From NCBI RefSeq assembly GCF_900114015.1, contig NZ_FORN01000026.1, positions 1-64,000 on the forward strand: 64,000 nt of DNA, read 5' to 3'. Source of the stretch: Caulobacter sp. UNC279MFTsu5.1. Lineage in GTDB: Bacteria; Pseudomonadota; Alphaproteobacteria; Caulobacterales; Caulobacteraceae. Positions 16,461-25,732 of the stretch are shown here, in pieces; positions within the stretch are counted from its first letter, which is position 1; each line of letters opens with the position of its first letter. Made by a program: the position numbers and the translations under genes. Below the pieces are notes generated by a model, which had not been told where the DNA came from, did no database searches, and saw only the letters and a program-made list of their open reading frames with translations.

Positions 16461-17576
16461 TCAGATGTAGTCCAGCAGGCTCGTCCCGCTCGTATTCACC
16501 CCGCCGTCGGGATTAAACAGCGAGGCCAGCTTGTCCGAGAGGTTCTGCATCTCGACCATCTTGTCGTAGAGGGCCGGGGTCCAGCCGGCCGCCTGACGCT
16601 CCTCGTCGCTCATGGCCGCGTACTGGGTGATCAGGCTCTTGCCGAAGGCCGAGCTGTCGGAGCCCTGCGTGTTCTTGTAGGCGCTGGAGACGCTGTCGCG
16701 GTTGCGGGCCTTCACCTCGGCCGCCGCCTGGGCGACCTCGTGCGTGGAGAACCGGTCGCCCTTGTTCAGGGCCACGGCGGCCAGCGAGCGGTCGTCGAAC
16801 TTGGAGAAGTCGATGGTCCCCTCGTCGGGCGAGGCGGCCATCCCGTCCTGGGTGGCGGCGGCGTACTGCTTGTCGAGCACGCTGCGGACGTCGGAGGCCA
16901 CCTTGCCGATGTCGCGGGTGCGGGGATTGGCGACCACGCCGCCGACGTCCTTGAGATAGGCCGCGACCGGGTCGCCATCGACGCCGCTGGGCGCCACGCC
17001 GGGCTTGGCGGTCGCCTGCTTGAGGCCCTCGGTCAGGGCGGCCTTGTCCTTGGCCCACTGGCCCATGGCCTTCTCCTCGGGGCCGGCCGCCTCGAGATGG
17101 GCCAGGGCGGCCTTGTAGAGCCCGGCATAGTCGCCGGTCACCCGCATGGCCGAGGCCGAAGCCGACAGGGCCGCGTCGCGATCGGCCTTCATCTGCAGGC
17201 TGGCGACCACCTGCTCCTCGATCGAGAACTTGCCGCCCTTATTGCTGGCGATGGCGTAGAGGCTGCGGCGGTCCAGGCCCGAGACATCGATCGTCGCCTT
17301 GCCGTCCTTCAGGGCGCTGGTCGCCTTGGCGCCGGCCAGCAGCTTGTCCAACGCCGTGCGGGCCGCCGCCACGACCTGGTCGGTGGTGCGGCCGTCGGTC
17401 TGGGCGGCGAGCGCGGCCTGGGCCTGGGCCGACAGGGTGATGTTGACGCTGGACCCGCCGGCCTTGGCCGCGGTCGTGTCTGCCTGAGCGCCTTGGGCCG
17501 TTGCGTTGCTGTTGGTGGTCGTCGTGGCGGCGAGATAGGGGTTCGCCGCGTAGCCGTTCGTAACGCTGCCGACCAT
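16461..17576 (-). CDS. Hypothetical protein with a duplicated module
   Basis: The 371-residue protein is not recognised. The N-terminus is low-complexity (Ala, Thr, Asn; residues 8-45) with no signal peptide or membrane helix. Two related units follow. Residues 95-121 (IDVSGLDRRSLYAIASNKGG) align with 255-281 (IDFSKFDDRSLAAVALNKGD), and the similarity extends on both sides from about 68-150 and 225-305 (each begins with an L-D-K helix and continues into a Lys/Arg-Asp helix). It ends TSLLDYI. It may be a structural or exported scaffold, but no function is claimed. Confidence 0.8.
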   Translation of the reverse strand: MVGSVTNGYAANPYLAATTTTNSNATAQGAQADTTAAKAGGSSVNITLSAQAQAALAAQTDGRTTDQVVAAARTALDKLLAGAKATSALKDGKATIDVSGLDRRSLYAIASNKGGKFSIEEQVVASLQMKADRDAALSASASAMRVTGDYAGLYKAALAHLEAAGPEEKAMGQWAKDKAALTEGLKQATAKPGVAPSGVDGDPVAAYLKDVGGVVANPRTRDIGKVASDVRSVLDKQYAAATQDGMAASPDEGTIDFSKFDDRSLAAVALNKGDRFSTHEVAQAAAEVKARNRDSVSSAYKNTQGSDSSAFGKSLITQYAAMSDEERQAAGWTPALYDKMVEMQNLSDKLASLFNPDGGVNTSGTSLLDYI

Positions 17577-17700
17577 GACGCCCTCGACTGGATCGCCGCG
17601 AGACTACGAATCGCGACAGGCCTGAAACACGGGAGCACAAGGCGTGATCAGGGTTAAGACCGCATTAACCATGATCAGAGGCCGGGGACACGCGCATCTC

Positions 17701-18012
17701 CTACGCCGGCGCGCTGACCTGGGTGATCGGCTGGATGTCGGTGAACTTGGCCACGTCGCCCCGCACCTCGGGGCCGCGGGGGCCGCCCAGGCTGGCGGCC
17801 AAGGCCTCGGGGCCGTCGAAGATCAGGTGGGCCATGAGCAGGAACGGAGGCGCGCCGCCGTCCGGCCCCGGCAGGCCCCTGAGCACCTGCACGTCCTTCA
17901 GCCCCGTCGGCGCGTAGGCGGCCTTGACCAGCGGGATGTGCACATCGTCGTAGTAGGCTTGGTCGAACCGGGCGCCGGGCGTGGCCGGATAGAGCACGCT
18001 GAAAATGACCAT
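17701..18012 (-). CDS. EthD-family protein
   Basis: The 103-residue protein starts VIFSVLYPATPGARFDQAYYDDVHIPL, matching the EthD ferredoxin-like fold (a dimeric alpha/beta barrel with a conserved YY..HIPL segment), and continues with an FLLMAHLIFD strand. EthD was named from an ether-degradation cluster, but most relatives have no known role. It stands alone. Confidence 0.85.
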   Translation of the reverse strand: MVIFSVLYPATPGARFDQAYYDDVHIPLVKAAYAPTGLKDVQVLRGLPGPDGGAPPFLLMAHLIFDGPEALAASLGGPRGPEVRGDVAKFTDIQPITQVSAPA

Positions 18013-18134
18013 GTCGCTTCCCTGGAATGACGGCGGCGCGGATCGCGGCGCGCCCCGAGCTCAGTTAGGCCCGCGGGCGATATCCCGCCAGGCTTGCCGC
18101 GACGGGCGCCCGGCTGGCTGAAGTCCGTCCCCGC

Positions 18135-18587
18135 TCAGGCCTTCTGCGGGCGGCGGCGGCGCGGAACGCGGACCGTGGCCTCGCCGTCCATGACCAGCTC
18201 GTCGCCGACGAAGGCTTCGCAGCGCAGGGTGACGCGGGCGCTCGCCTCGTCGATGGCCGCGACGGCGACGCGGGCCGCCACGACGTCGCCGATGCGCACC
18301 GGCCGATGGAAGGCCAGGGTCTGGCTCAGATAGATCGCGCCGGCGCCGGGCAGGATGGTGCCGACCACGGCCGATCCGAACGAGGCCGACAGCAGGCCGT
18401 GGGCGATCCGGCCGCGATAGGCGGTCTTCGACGCGAAGGGCTCGTCCATGTGCACGGGGTTGAAGTCGTCCGACGCCTCGGCGAACTGCCCGATGCGCTG
18501 CTCGGTCACGGTGACGCGCTTTTCGGCGGCCATCCCGACCACGAGTTCTTCCAGGATGTAGCCGCCGGAGGGGTGAGGTTCGATCAT
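18135..18587 (-). CDS. MaoC-like (R)-specific enoyl-CoA hydratase
   Basis: The 150-residue protein has a single hot-dog domain with the hydratase-2 motif FAEASDDFNPVHMDEPFA (Asp and His catalytic pair) and an AHGLLSASF helix. Such proteins hydrate trans-2-enoyl-CoA to (R)-3-hydroxyacyl-CoA. The short form is typical of PhaJ or MaoC domain proteins. The C-terminus is basic (VRVPRRRRPQKA). No beta-oxidation partner is adjacent. Confidence 0.88.
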   Translation of the reverse strand: MIEPHPSGGYILEELVVGMAAEKRVTVTEQRIGQFAEASDDFNPVHMDEPFASKTAYRGRIAHGLLSASFGSAVVGTILPGAGAIYLSQTLAFHRPVRIGDVVAARVAVAAIDEASARVTLRCEAFVGDELVMDGEATVRVPRRRRPQKA

Positions 18588-18745
18588 GACGCGCGGTTAG
18601 CCGCGATGTCGCGCCGTGGCCAGTAAAAATACGCGGACCGCGGACGGTCGCGAAACATCCGCCCCATTCGCGCTAAACCGCAAGAACGGTCGAGCACGAT
18701 CCGGCGGCGAGCGACTAGCTGGCGCCACCACGGAGAAGAGTGACG

Positions 18746-19630
18746 ATGAAGGCGGCGCTTCGAAACTACCAGGCTCGGATGCAGCGGGTGCTGGACCACG
18801 TCGACCAGCATCTCGACGGCGACCTGGACCTGGAAACGGTGAGCCGCGTCGCGGCGTTCTCCAAGTTCCACTTCCACCGGCAATTCATGGCGACCTTCGG
18901 GTTGTCCGTGCATCGCTATGTCCAGCTGGCCCGCCTGAAGCGGGCTTCGCATCGGCTGGCTTCCAAGGACGCGCAGAGCGTCACGGAAATCGCCATGGAA
19001 GCCGGCTACGACGCGCCGGACGCCTTCGCCCGCGCCTTTCGGCGCAGGTTCGGACAATCGCCTTCATCGTTCCGGAAATCGCCCGACTGGGCGCCGTGGC
19101 TTGCGGCCTTCGGGCCTTTAGACAACGCCAGGAGCAAGCTCATGCAGATTACCTACGAACCCGGCGACGTGATCGTCCGCGACGTTCCCCCGACACCGGT
19201 GGCGATCCTGGAGCATCGCGGCGACCGGGCGCTGCTCGGCGCCACCATCGAGCGGTTCATCGCCTGGCGCAAAGCCGCCGGCCTGTCGCCCGAGACCAGC
19301 CCGACCTTCAACATCTTCCGGTCCGAGCGGATTCCCGAGAACCCCGCCGACTATAGCATGGACCTCTGCATCGGGACCGACCGGCCGATCGATCCCGATG
19401 ACCCGCTCATGAAGGCCGGCGAGATCCCCGGCGGACGTTGCGCGGTGCTGCGCGTCACCCACGACACCCATAACCTGGAGCCCGCCGCGCTCTATCTCTA
19501 TCGCGACTGGCTTCCCGCCAGCGGCGAGGAAGCGCGGGACTTCCCGATCTACTGCCAGCGGCACTTCTCGTTCCCGCCGAACGCGCCGGTGCACGAGGTG
19601 GTGGTCGAGGTGCACCTGCCGCTCAAATAG
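18746..19630 (+). CDS. AraC-family regulator with GyrI-like effector domain
   Basis: The product is about 294 residues. Residues 1-105 form the two AraC helix-turn-helix units (LETVSRVAAFSKFHFHRQF and VTEIAMEAGYDAPDAFARAF). Residues 130-290 form a GyrI/SOUL-like small-molecule-binding domain, as in the Rob/SoxS-like multidrug-sensing regulators. ATG at 18746 is chosen because GGAGAAG at 18732-18738 gives proper spacing; the GTG at 18740 is too close. Effector and targets are unknown. Confidence 0.9.
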   Translation: MKAALRNYQARMQRVLDHVDQHLDGDLDLETVSRVAAFSKFHFHRQFMATFGLSVHRYVQLARLKRASHRLASKDAQSVTEIAMEAGYDAPDAFARAFRRRFGQSPSSFRKSPDWAPWLAAFGPLDNARSKLMQITYEPGDVIVRDVPPTPVAILEHRGDRALLGATIERFIAWRKAAGLSPETSPTFNIFRSERIPENPADYSMDLCIGTDRPIDPDDPLMKAGEIPGGRCAVLRVTHDTHNLEPAALYLYRDWLPASGEEARDFPIYCQRHFSFPPNAPVHEVVVEVHLPLK

Positions 19631-19776
19631 CGCCGTCGGGCGGCCTGCCCTTTCCGCTGGCGAGGCGGACAGGCCGCCCAGTACGGACGCGACGGCCGCG
19701 CTCGCTGAGGCGGATCGGCCTTCGGCGGCGCCCACCCAATGAGTCCGTCATTCTCGCCCTGGAGTCGGGGACAGAC

Positions 19777-20190
19777 TTAGCTGTCGTAGCAGAATGCAGG
19801 GCCAAGTCGCTCGAACGAGATCGTTCTATGCACCGTCACCTGTGAACGCCACAGCCCCATGTGGCCTGCTCCAAAGGGGCGCTGCGTCCTGTGGCCGATG
19901 AAGGTCACCAAGAACGGCTGAACGGTGTAGCAGTCCCGATTGTCATCGTATCCGACCTGTTCGACGAGCTGACCCAAGCGAGGCTGGTCGAACCGGTACT
20001 CCAGCCAGTCCGTCTCCCTGTAGGAGGGACGCTCCTTTGGAATCGCAGCGGCGCCTTCGACAAAGGTTGAGCCTTCGAACTCGTAGAGCCAGACGCCGGA
20101 ATACTGACGAGCGCGACCGTCAAAGCCGATGTCCGAGCACGAGGAAAGCGCAAGGCTAAGCGCGATCAGGATGATCCATCTTAAGGCCAT
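19777..20190 (-). CDS. Predicted small lipoprotein, unknown function
   Basis: From ATG 20190 the frame encodes 137 residues beginning with a lipoprotein signal (ALRWIILIALSLALSSCSD; lipobox LSSC). The mature protein has a compact, aromatic-rich domain with two cysteines near the C-terminal half (RDCYTVQ and AFCYDS) that could pair. No homologous family is recognised. An extended start at 20349 would bury the signal peptide and is rejected. Confidence 0.7.
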   Translation of the reverse strand: MALRWIILIALSLALSSCSDIGFDGRARQYSGVWLYEFEGSTFVEGAAAIPKERPSYRETDWLEYRFDQPRLGQLVEQVGYDDNRDCYTVQPFLVTFIGHRTQRPFGAGHMGLWRSQVTVHRTISFERLGPAFCYDS

Positions 20191-20372
20191 GATTGAGCTA
20201 ACCGCGTTTCTCAACGTCCGGCCAGGGTCGTGAAGCGAAGTCGACCGAACGCCAATCTCAGACGGCCAGATCGCCGTCGCGGGCAGATGCGGGCTTGTGG
20301 CGCGCCACGGATCAAGAAGGAGGGCTTGGATAGCGCGGAGCCGCCCCAAAAGAGCCTGGTTGTCGTCTCGCC

Positions 20373-20804
20373 CTACTCGGCGTGCCCCGGCCGGCGCGGC
20401 GTCGACCAGGCGCCCGAGACGTCGGCCAGGATCACGTCCAGGCAGTCGACGCTGACCTTCAGGTCGCCGCCGCCGGCGAAGGTCAGCAGCACCGTCCCGC
20501 CCGGGGCCTCGCCCGGCTCGAAGGCCACCGACAGCAGCTCGACCACCGCGCCCTTGGCGTCGCGGCGCAGCTTGCGGGCCTGGACGCCGGCGACGTCGCC
20601 CAGCTGCAGGGCCGACCGCACCCGCTCGCCCTTCCTGCCGCCCGACTCCCAGCGAAAGCGATTGCAGGCCAAGGTCAGAGTCCGCGCCGAGGCGTCCCAG
20701 CGGATGTCGCCGATCTTGGCCACGGCGTCCTGCAGGGCGGCCGAGATCACCGCCAGGTCGTCGGCGTCCTGGGCCAGCAGTTTCAGAGGAGCGGCGTCAG
20801 CCAT
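20373..20804 (-). CDS. DUF2948 family protein
   Basis: The 143-residue protein is recognised as DUF2948 from [22 protein letters not shown], the strand pattern around FRWE, and the C-terminal [13 protein letters not shown] segment. Its start overlaps the end of murA by 8 bp, an arrangement common in alphaproteobacteria. Function is unknown; co-translation with murA suggests an envelope link. Confidence 0.88.
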   Translation of the reverse strand: MADAAPLKLLAQDADDLAVISAALQDAVAKIGDIRWDASARTLTLACNRFRWESGGRKGERVRSALQLGDVAGVQARKLRRDAKGAVVELLSVAFEPGEAPGGTVLLTFAGGGDLKVSVDCLDVILADVSGAWSTPRRPGHAE

Positions 20805-22092
20805 CTAGGTCGCCCTCGCTGTCGCCCTTGATCCGGCGCACCTGGGCCCCGCAGGCGCCCAGCTTCTCTTCCAGCCGCTCGAAGCCGCGGTCCAGGTGGT
20901 AGATGCGGCTGACCGTGGTCTCGCCGCGCGCGACCAGGCCGGCGATCACCAGGCTGACCGAGGCGCGCAGGTCGGTGGCCATGACCTCGGCGCCTTCCAG
21001 CCGCTCGACGCCGCGCACGCGGGCCTCGCCGCCCGACACCGAGATGTCGGCGCCCAGGCGCATCAGCTCGGGGGCGTGCATGAAGCGGTTCTCGAAGATC
21101 GTCTCACGGATGTGGCTTTCGCCCTTGGCCGTGGTCATCAGGGCCATGAACTGGGCCTGCAGGTCGGTGGCGAACCCCGGATAGGGCTGGGTCTCGACGT
21201 TCACGGCCTCCAGGCGGTGGCCGTTGCGCTTGATGATCACGCCGTCTTCGGTGCGGATGACGCCGCAGCCGGCCTCCTCCAGCTTGACCAGCAGGCTGTC
21301 GATCAGCTCGGGCCGGGCGCGGGTCAGCTGGACCTCGCCGCCGGCCATGGCGGCGGCCACGGCGTAGGTGCCCATCTCGATGCGGTCGGGGATCACCGAG
21401 TGGGTCGCGCCGTGCAGCTTGGCGACGCCGGTGATGGTGATGGTCGGGGTCCCCGCCCCCTGCACGCTGGCGCCCATGGCGTTCAGGCAGATCTGCAGGT
21501 CCAGCAGCTCGGGCTCGCAGGCGGCGTTGTGGATCACCGTGACGCCGTCGGCCAGCACGGCGGCCAGCATGGCGTGCTCGGTGGCGCCCACCGAGACGAA
21601 CGGAAAGGCGATCTCCGCCCCCTTCAGGCCGCGCGGGGCCTGGGCGTAGACATAGCCTTCGTGCAGGTCGATCTTGGCGCCCAGGGCTTCCAAGGCCTGC
21701 AGGTGAAGGTCCACGGGCCGCGCGCCGATGGTGCAGCCGCCGGGCAAGGACACCTTGGCCTGGCCGGTGCGGGCGATCAGCGGGCCGAGCACGTTGAACG
21801 AGGCCCGCATCTGGCGGACCAGGTCATAGGGCGCGAAGCCGCTGGTGATCTCCGGTGCGTGCAGCACCGTCTCCGAACCGTCCGGCCCCTCGCGCTCGTC
21901 GACCTGCGCCCCCAGGCGCGCCAGCAGCTTGCCCAGGAACCGGGTGTCGGCCAGGCGCGGCATGTTGGTCAGGCGCAGCGGCTGATCGGTCAGCAGGCTG
22001 GCCGCCATCAGCTTGATGGCCGAATTCTTGGCGCCGCTCACCGGGATGATCCCGTTCAGCTGCGCGCCGCCGGTGATGGCGATACGATCCAA
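20797..22092 (-). CDS. murA: UDP-N-acetylglucosamine 1-carboxyvinyltransferase
   Basis: The 431-residue enzyme has the EPSP-synthase fold with conserved Lys22-Asn23 (SGAKNSAIK) and the catalytic cysteine Cys120 in [15 protein letters not shown], the fosfomycin target. It transfers enolpyruvate from PEP to UDP-GlcNAc, the first committed step of peptidoglycan synthesis. The start is a TTG codon at 22092 with GAGGG 8 bp upstream; no in-frame ATG sits near the conserved N-terminus, so the weak start is probably real. Confidence 0.97.
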   Translation of the reverse strand: MDRIAITGGAQLNGIIPVSGAKNSAIKLMAASLLTDQPLRLTNMPRLADTRFLGKLLARLGAQVDEREGPDGSETVLHAPEITSGFAPYDLVRQMRASFNVLGPLIARTGQAKVSLPGGCTIGARPVDLHLQALEALGAKIDLHEGYVYAQAPRGLKGAEIAFPFVSVGATEHAMLAAVLADGVTVIHNAACEPELLDLQICLNAMGASVQGAGTPTITITGVAKLHGATHSVIPDRIEMGTYAVAAAMAGGEVQLTRARPELIDSLLVKLEEAGCGVIRTEDGVIIKRNGHRLEAVNVETQPYPGFATDLQAQFMALMTTAKGESHIRETIFENRFMHAPELMRLGADISVSGGEARVRGVERLEGAEVMATDLRASVSLVIAGLVARGETTVSRIYHLDRGFERLEEKLGACGAQVRRIKGDSEGDLDG

Positions 22093-22223
22093 TGAAAATC
22101 CCTCGTCGCGCGGCCTGTCGGGAGATGTCGCCGCGCGGTCACATGTGAAAGAGCGGTTCTACTGGTTGCAAGAGCCCGCGCAAGGGCCTGCACCGATTCC
22201 TCAAGGTTCCTCCGCGGTCGACC

Positions 22224-22379
22224 TCAATCCGACGGGGTCTCGTCGTCCGAACGGGGCGATTCCGGCTTGTCCGCCGCGACAGGCGCGGCCTTCCTGCGGC
22301 GAAGATTGGTGCGCAGCGCCTGGGCCAGCCGCGCTTCGCGCGCGGCTTTCTCGTTGTGGGGCTTGGGGTTCTGGCTCAT
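22224..22379 (-). CDS. Small basic hypothetical protein (51 aa)
   Basis: From ATG 22379 the frame gives MSQNPKPHNEKAAREARLAQ, then ALRTNLRRRKAAP and an acidic tail. The composition, a charged helix with ALRxNLRRRK, matches small conserved proteins seen near murA in Caulobacterales and relatives. No membrane segment is seen. Function is unknown; an upstream extension overlapping tRNA-Thr is rejected. Confidence 0.65.
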   Translation of the reverse strand: MSQNPKPHNEKAAREARLAQALRTNLRRRKAAPVAADKPESPRSDDETPSD

Positions 22380-22469
22380 ATGTCCACAGGTGAAATCGCT
22401 GCGACGATCGGTCAAGACGATTTTGTCTTTGCCAACGGCGTTTGGTTCGCTATACGCCCCCTCCTCTTC

Positions 22470-22544
<75 letters not shown>

Positions 22545-22580
22545 TCGGGACCCAAGGCCTTTCAAGGCCTTGGGTCCCGA
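22545..22580 (+). terminator. Perfect 16-bp hairpin directly after tRNA-Thr
   Basis: TCGGGACCCAAGGCCT is followed by a 4-nt loop and its exact reverse complement, starting one base after the CCA. No T tract follows. It may define the tRNA 3' trailer for processing or act as a rho-assisted terminator. Confidence 0.65.
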
Positions 22581-22661
22581 CCAGTTCATAGACATCATCA
22601 GCGAAGAGGCTCCGGCAAGCGGGTGCGCGCACCGGGATCGTGGGTCGGCGGCCTCACAGCT

Positions 22662-23258
22662 TCACGGGCCCGGCGGCGGCTCGGCGGCCTCTCGGCTCAA
22701 GGCCGCCCGCACGGCGGGACGCGCTTCGATGCGGGCGACATAGTTCTCGAACGGCGCGCCCAGCGGAAAGTCCAGTTGAAGCGCACCGCGCGCCATAACG
22801 AATAGATAGGCGTCCGCCACGCCGAACGCATCGCCGAGAAGATAGCCGCGCTCGACGCGCGGCGCGACGAGGTCGAACCGCTCGACGATATCGCGGGCGA
22901 CCGTCTCTGCCGCCTCCTCCGAAAGCGAAAAATAGATCGGGAACCGCTTGTGGATCTCACTGGCGATGAAGGCGAGCATCTCCAGCAACCGATAGCGGCC
23001 CAGCTCTCCCGGCGGCGCGAGATCCGGCGCACGGTCGGCGACCCAGGCCAGGATCGCGACGTTCTCGGTCAGGACCTGACCATCGTCGAGCATCAACGCC
23101 GGCACCTGGCCCTTCGGATTGACGTCGCGATAGTCACCACCGTCGGCAAGCCGTTTCGACTCGGGATCCACCTTGGCGATCTCGAACGAAACCCCGGCCT
23201 CCAGCAGCGCGATGTGGTCGGCGAGGCTGCTGAAGCCCGGCGCGAAGAACAGTTTCAT
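22662..23258 (-). CDS. Glutathione S-transferase family protein
   Basis: The 198-residue protein starts at ATG 23258 (MKLFFAPGFSSLADHIALLE). It has a thioredoxin-like N-terminal domain with the NPKGQVPALMLDDGQVLTEN segment (cis-proline and the E-N/S glutathione contact) and a helical C-terminal domain. A serine or cysteine near residue 10 could activate glutathione. It is the last of three genes, methyltransferase-GNAT-GST, on the minus strand, divergent from a LysR gene. Confidence 0.9.
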   Translation of the reverse strand: MKLFFAPGFSSLADHIALLEAGVSFEIAKVDPESKRLADGGDYRDVNPKGQVPALMLDDGQVLTENVAILAWVADRAPDLAPPGELGRYRLLEMLAFIASEIHKRFPIYFSLSEEAAETVARDIVERFDLVAPRVERGYLLGDAFGVADAYLFVMARGALQLDFPLGAPFENYVARIEARPAVRAALSREAAEPPPGP

Positions 23259-23289
23259 CGGATCGATCTCCGTTTTGATGGCCGGGCGC

Positions 23290-23823
23290 TCAACCCTCGA
23301 GACGCGCCCGCCAGATGCGATCGTCATCGATGCGGTCACCGAGTTGGAAGGTGCAGCGGCCGACCTCCTCGAAGCCGTGGCGCGTGTAGAAGCGCTTGGC
23401 GCGTTCGTTGTGGTCGAACACGGTGAGATAGATCTCGGGCGCGCCTTGCGCCCGCGCGGTCGCCAGGCCCCAGCGCATCAGGCGCGCCGCGACGCCGGCT
23501 CCATGCCAGTCCGGCAGGACGTAGATCTGCTGCAGCTCCATCGCCCCGGCCCGTGCGTCGGCGACAGGGGCCCGCAGCGGCGTGAGCTTGGCGTAGCCGA
23601 TCGGATCGCCCTGGAGGGTCGCCACCCGCCAATGCACGCTCGGATCGGCGAAGTCGCGCGACATGGTTCCTCCGGACCGATAGACGCCGTCGCAGAAGCG
23701 CTCGAAATCCCCCGATTCGTAGAGGCTCCCGAAGGTCTCGGTGAAGATCCGCCGGGCGACCGGCAGGAGGCGCTCGAGCAGGGCTTGGTCGGGCGCGGTG
23801 AGCGTCACGGATCGATCGCTCAC
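23290..23823 (-). CDS. GNAT-family N-acetyltransferase
   Basis: The 177-residue product carries the GNAT acetyl-CoA motif A (LQQIYVLPDWHGAGVAARLM) near residues 93-112 and the motif B region YLTVFDHNERAKRFYTRHGF. The start is GTG 23823, one base after the methyltransferase stop, so the genes are co-translated. The acceptor substrate is unknown. Confidence 0.9.
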   Translation of the reverse strand: MSDRSVTLTAPDQALLERLLPVARRIFTETFGSLYESGDFERFCDGVYRSGGTMSRDFADPSVHWRVATLQGDPIGYAKLTPLRAPVADARAGAMELQQIYVLPDWHGAGVAARLMRWGLATARAQGAPEIYLTVFDHNERAKRFYTRHGFEEVGRCTFQLGDRIDDDRIWRARLEG

Positions 23824-23824
23824 G

Positions 23825-24433
23825 TCAGGCCATCCTGCGCGTCAGGAAGGTGTTCCAGGTCACGTCGTCGGATCCGAGGCTGACGTCGTCCCAGAGTGTG
23901 ATCAGGCCGGCCGCCTTCAGCCGGGCGGCGAAGTCGTTCCGGCGCCAGTAGACCTCGTGATAGTCGCCGCCCGTCTCGTGATCGCCTTCGCGCATGGACA
24001 CCAGAAAGGCGCCGCGCGGCCTCAGGGCCCCCGCGATCTTCGCCAGCACCCGGTCGATGTGATCCCGGGGGATATGGAACAGCACATATTGGGCGACGAC
24101 GGCGTCGTAGGGACCGCCGAGCGGATCGGTGATGACGTCGAGGCGGTCGCCCGGCTTTCCCCGCGCCGCCTGCAAGTCGAGGAAGCGTTGCGTGGCGTCG
24201 GTGCGCCGGACCTTGACGCCCAGGGTCTCGAGAAAGTCCGCGTCGTATCCCGGTCCCGAGCCGATCTCCAAGACATGTCCTCCCAGGCCCGCGATCGAGG
24301 CGACCTGTCGAAGCGCGGCCTGTTCCTTGTCGTCCGGGTTCCGCCGAATCTGCACGTAGCGATCCGCGTAGCCTTCGTAGGATTCGATGGTTCGCCGGTT
24401 CTCGGCGAGAGAGTCATGAACCGCATTGATCAC
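23825..24433 (-). CDS. Class I SAM-dependent methyltransferase
   Basis: The 202-residue protein has motif I as VLEIGSGPGYDADFLETLG (about residues 54-72), a following acidic strand end (KVRRTD) and a post-motif II YDAVVAQYVLFHIPRD. It resembles small-molecule or ubiE-like methyltransferases. The start is GTG 24433. It is the first gene of a three-gene unit ending in a GST. No substrate can be named. Confidence 0.9.
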   Translation of the reverse strand: MINAVHDSLAENRRTIESYEGYADRYVQIRRNPDDKEQAALRQVASIAGLGGHVLEIGSGPGYDADFLETLGVKVRRTDATQRFLDLQAARGKPGDRLDVITDPLGGPYDAVVAQYVLFHIPRDHIDRVLAKIAGALRPRGAFLVSMREGDHETGGDYHEVYWRRNDFAARLKAAGLITLWDDVSLGSDDVTWNTFLTRRMA

Positions 24434-24571
24434 GGGCCTTTCCCTTCCATTTCGATCGGATCTCGCCGGAAGGTCGCGCTTTCATTCGATCCAGCGGGAG
24501 GATGGTGCCTCGAAGCCCGCTCGGCTACCAATCGAACCTGCGCCGCCATGCATAAGGAGATTTGATCCGTC

Positions 24572-25477
24572 ATGAGCTGGGACCTGCCGCCGCTCACGGC
24601 GCTTCGCGTCTTCGAAGCCGTCGCCCGCCTGGGCAGCTTCACCAAGGCGGCCGAAGAACTGAGCATGACCCAGTCGGCCGCGAGCTACCAGATCAAGATG
24701 CTTGAGGCGCGCGCGGGCGCGCCGCTTTTTGTCAGGGGCGCAAGGCGGATCGATCTGACGGAAACCGGGGAAAGCCTTGCGCCGCAGGCGACGCGGACGT
24801 TCTCGGCCCTCGCGGACGCCTGGGCCGCCGCCAAGGGGCGGACCGGCGGCGTGCTCGCGGTCACCAGCGTCGACACCTTCGCGGCGAACTGGCTGTCCGT
24901 GCGGCTCGGAAACTTCCAGCTGATGCATCCGGACCTGGCGGTGAAGGTCGACGCTTCCGCCCGATTGGTCGATTTCACGCGCGAGAACATGGACGTGGGA
25001 ATCCGGACCGGGGCCGGCGACTGGCCGGGCCTCAAGGCGCATTATCTGTTCCGGGCGGACTACACGCCGATCCTCAGCCCAAGGCTCGCCGAGAGCGTCG
25101 GGGGCATCCGCGAGCCCGAGGATCTCTACAAGGTCGCGTTGCTTTGCGCCGACTACCATTGGTGGCCGTCCTGGTTCGCGGCGGCTGGACTTCGGTTCGA
25201 TCCCGGCCGGGTCGTCGTCGGCGCGAGACTGGACACCGAGATCTACGACGCGATGGCGGCGATGACGGATCAGGGCGCGGCGATCCTCACGCGCAATCTC
25301 TACAGCGACTTCCTGGCCAAGGGTCAGCTCGTGCAGCCGTTCGACATCACCGCATCCGACGGGGACGGGTACTGGCTGGTCTATCTGGAGAGTCGCCGCA
25401 ACACGCCACGGATCAAGGCGTTCAGGGACTGGTTGCTGGACCAGACCGCGGGGATCCGGGAGCAGGAACGCCGGTGA
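24572..25477 (+). CDS. LysR-family transcriptional regulator (GcvA-like)
   Basis: The 301-residue protein has the LysR winged helix-turn-helix at residues 7-66 (LRVFEAVARLGSFTKAAEEL, MTQSAASYQIKMLE) and a periplasmic-binding-protein-like effector domain from about residue 90. It is divergent from the methyltransferase-GNAT-GST unit across a 138-bp gap, the usual arrangement for a LysR protein controlling its neighbours. The effector is unknown. Confidence 0.92.
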   Translation: MSWDLPPLTALRVFEAVARLGSFTKAAEELSMTQSAASYQIKMLEARAGAPLFVRGARRIDLTETGESLAPQATRTFSALADAWAAAKGRTGGVLAVTSVDTFAANWLSVRLGNFQLMHPDLAVKVDASARLVDFTRENMDVGIRTGAGDWPGLKAHYLFRADYTPILSPRLAESVGGIREPEDLYKVALLCADYHWWPSWFAAAGLRFDPGRVVVGARLDTEIYDAMAAMTDQGAAILTRNLYSDFLAKGQLVQPFDITASDGDGYWLVYLESRRNTPRIKAFRDWLLDQTAGIREQERR

Positions 25478-25732
25478 TCTGACTCACAACCGGCAAACGC
25501 TCTTCTCGCCATCGGCCGCCGTGGCCACACTCAGACGTCTCTACACCACCGTAATATGACGACGCCAAGCTGGCCGCCGCCCCTCCCGAGGTTATGGGCG
25601 TGGATCGACACGGCGGACCTGGACGAGAACCGCCCGCCCCCCGCCAGCCCCTGGCCTGTCGTCAATCCGTCACCCAAGACGACTAGTGACGGTGCGGTTC
25701 GTCGCGTCGTCGGGACCTGAGATCCTCGCAGC

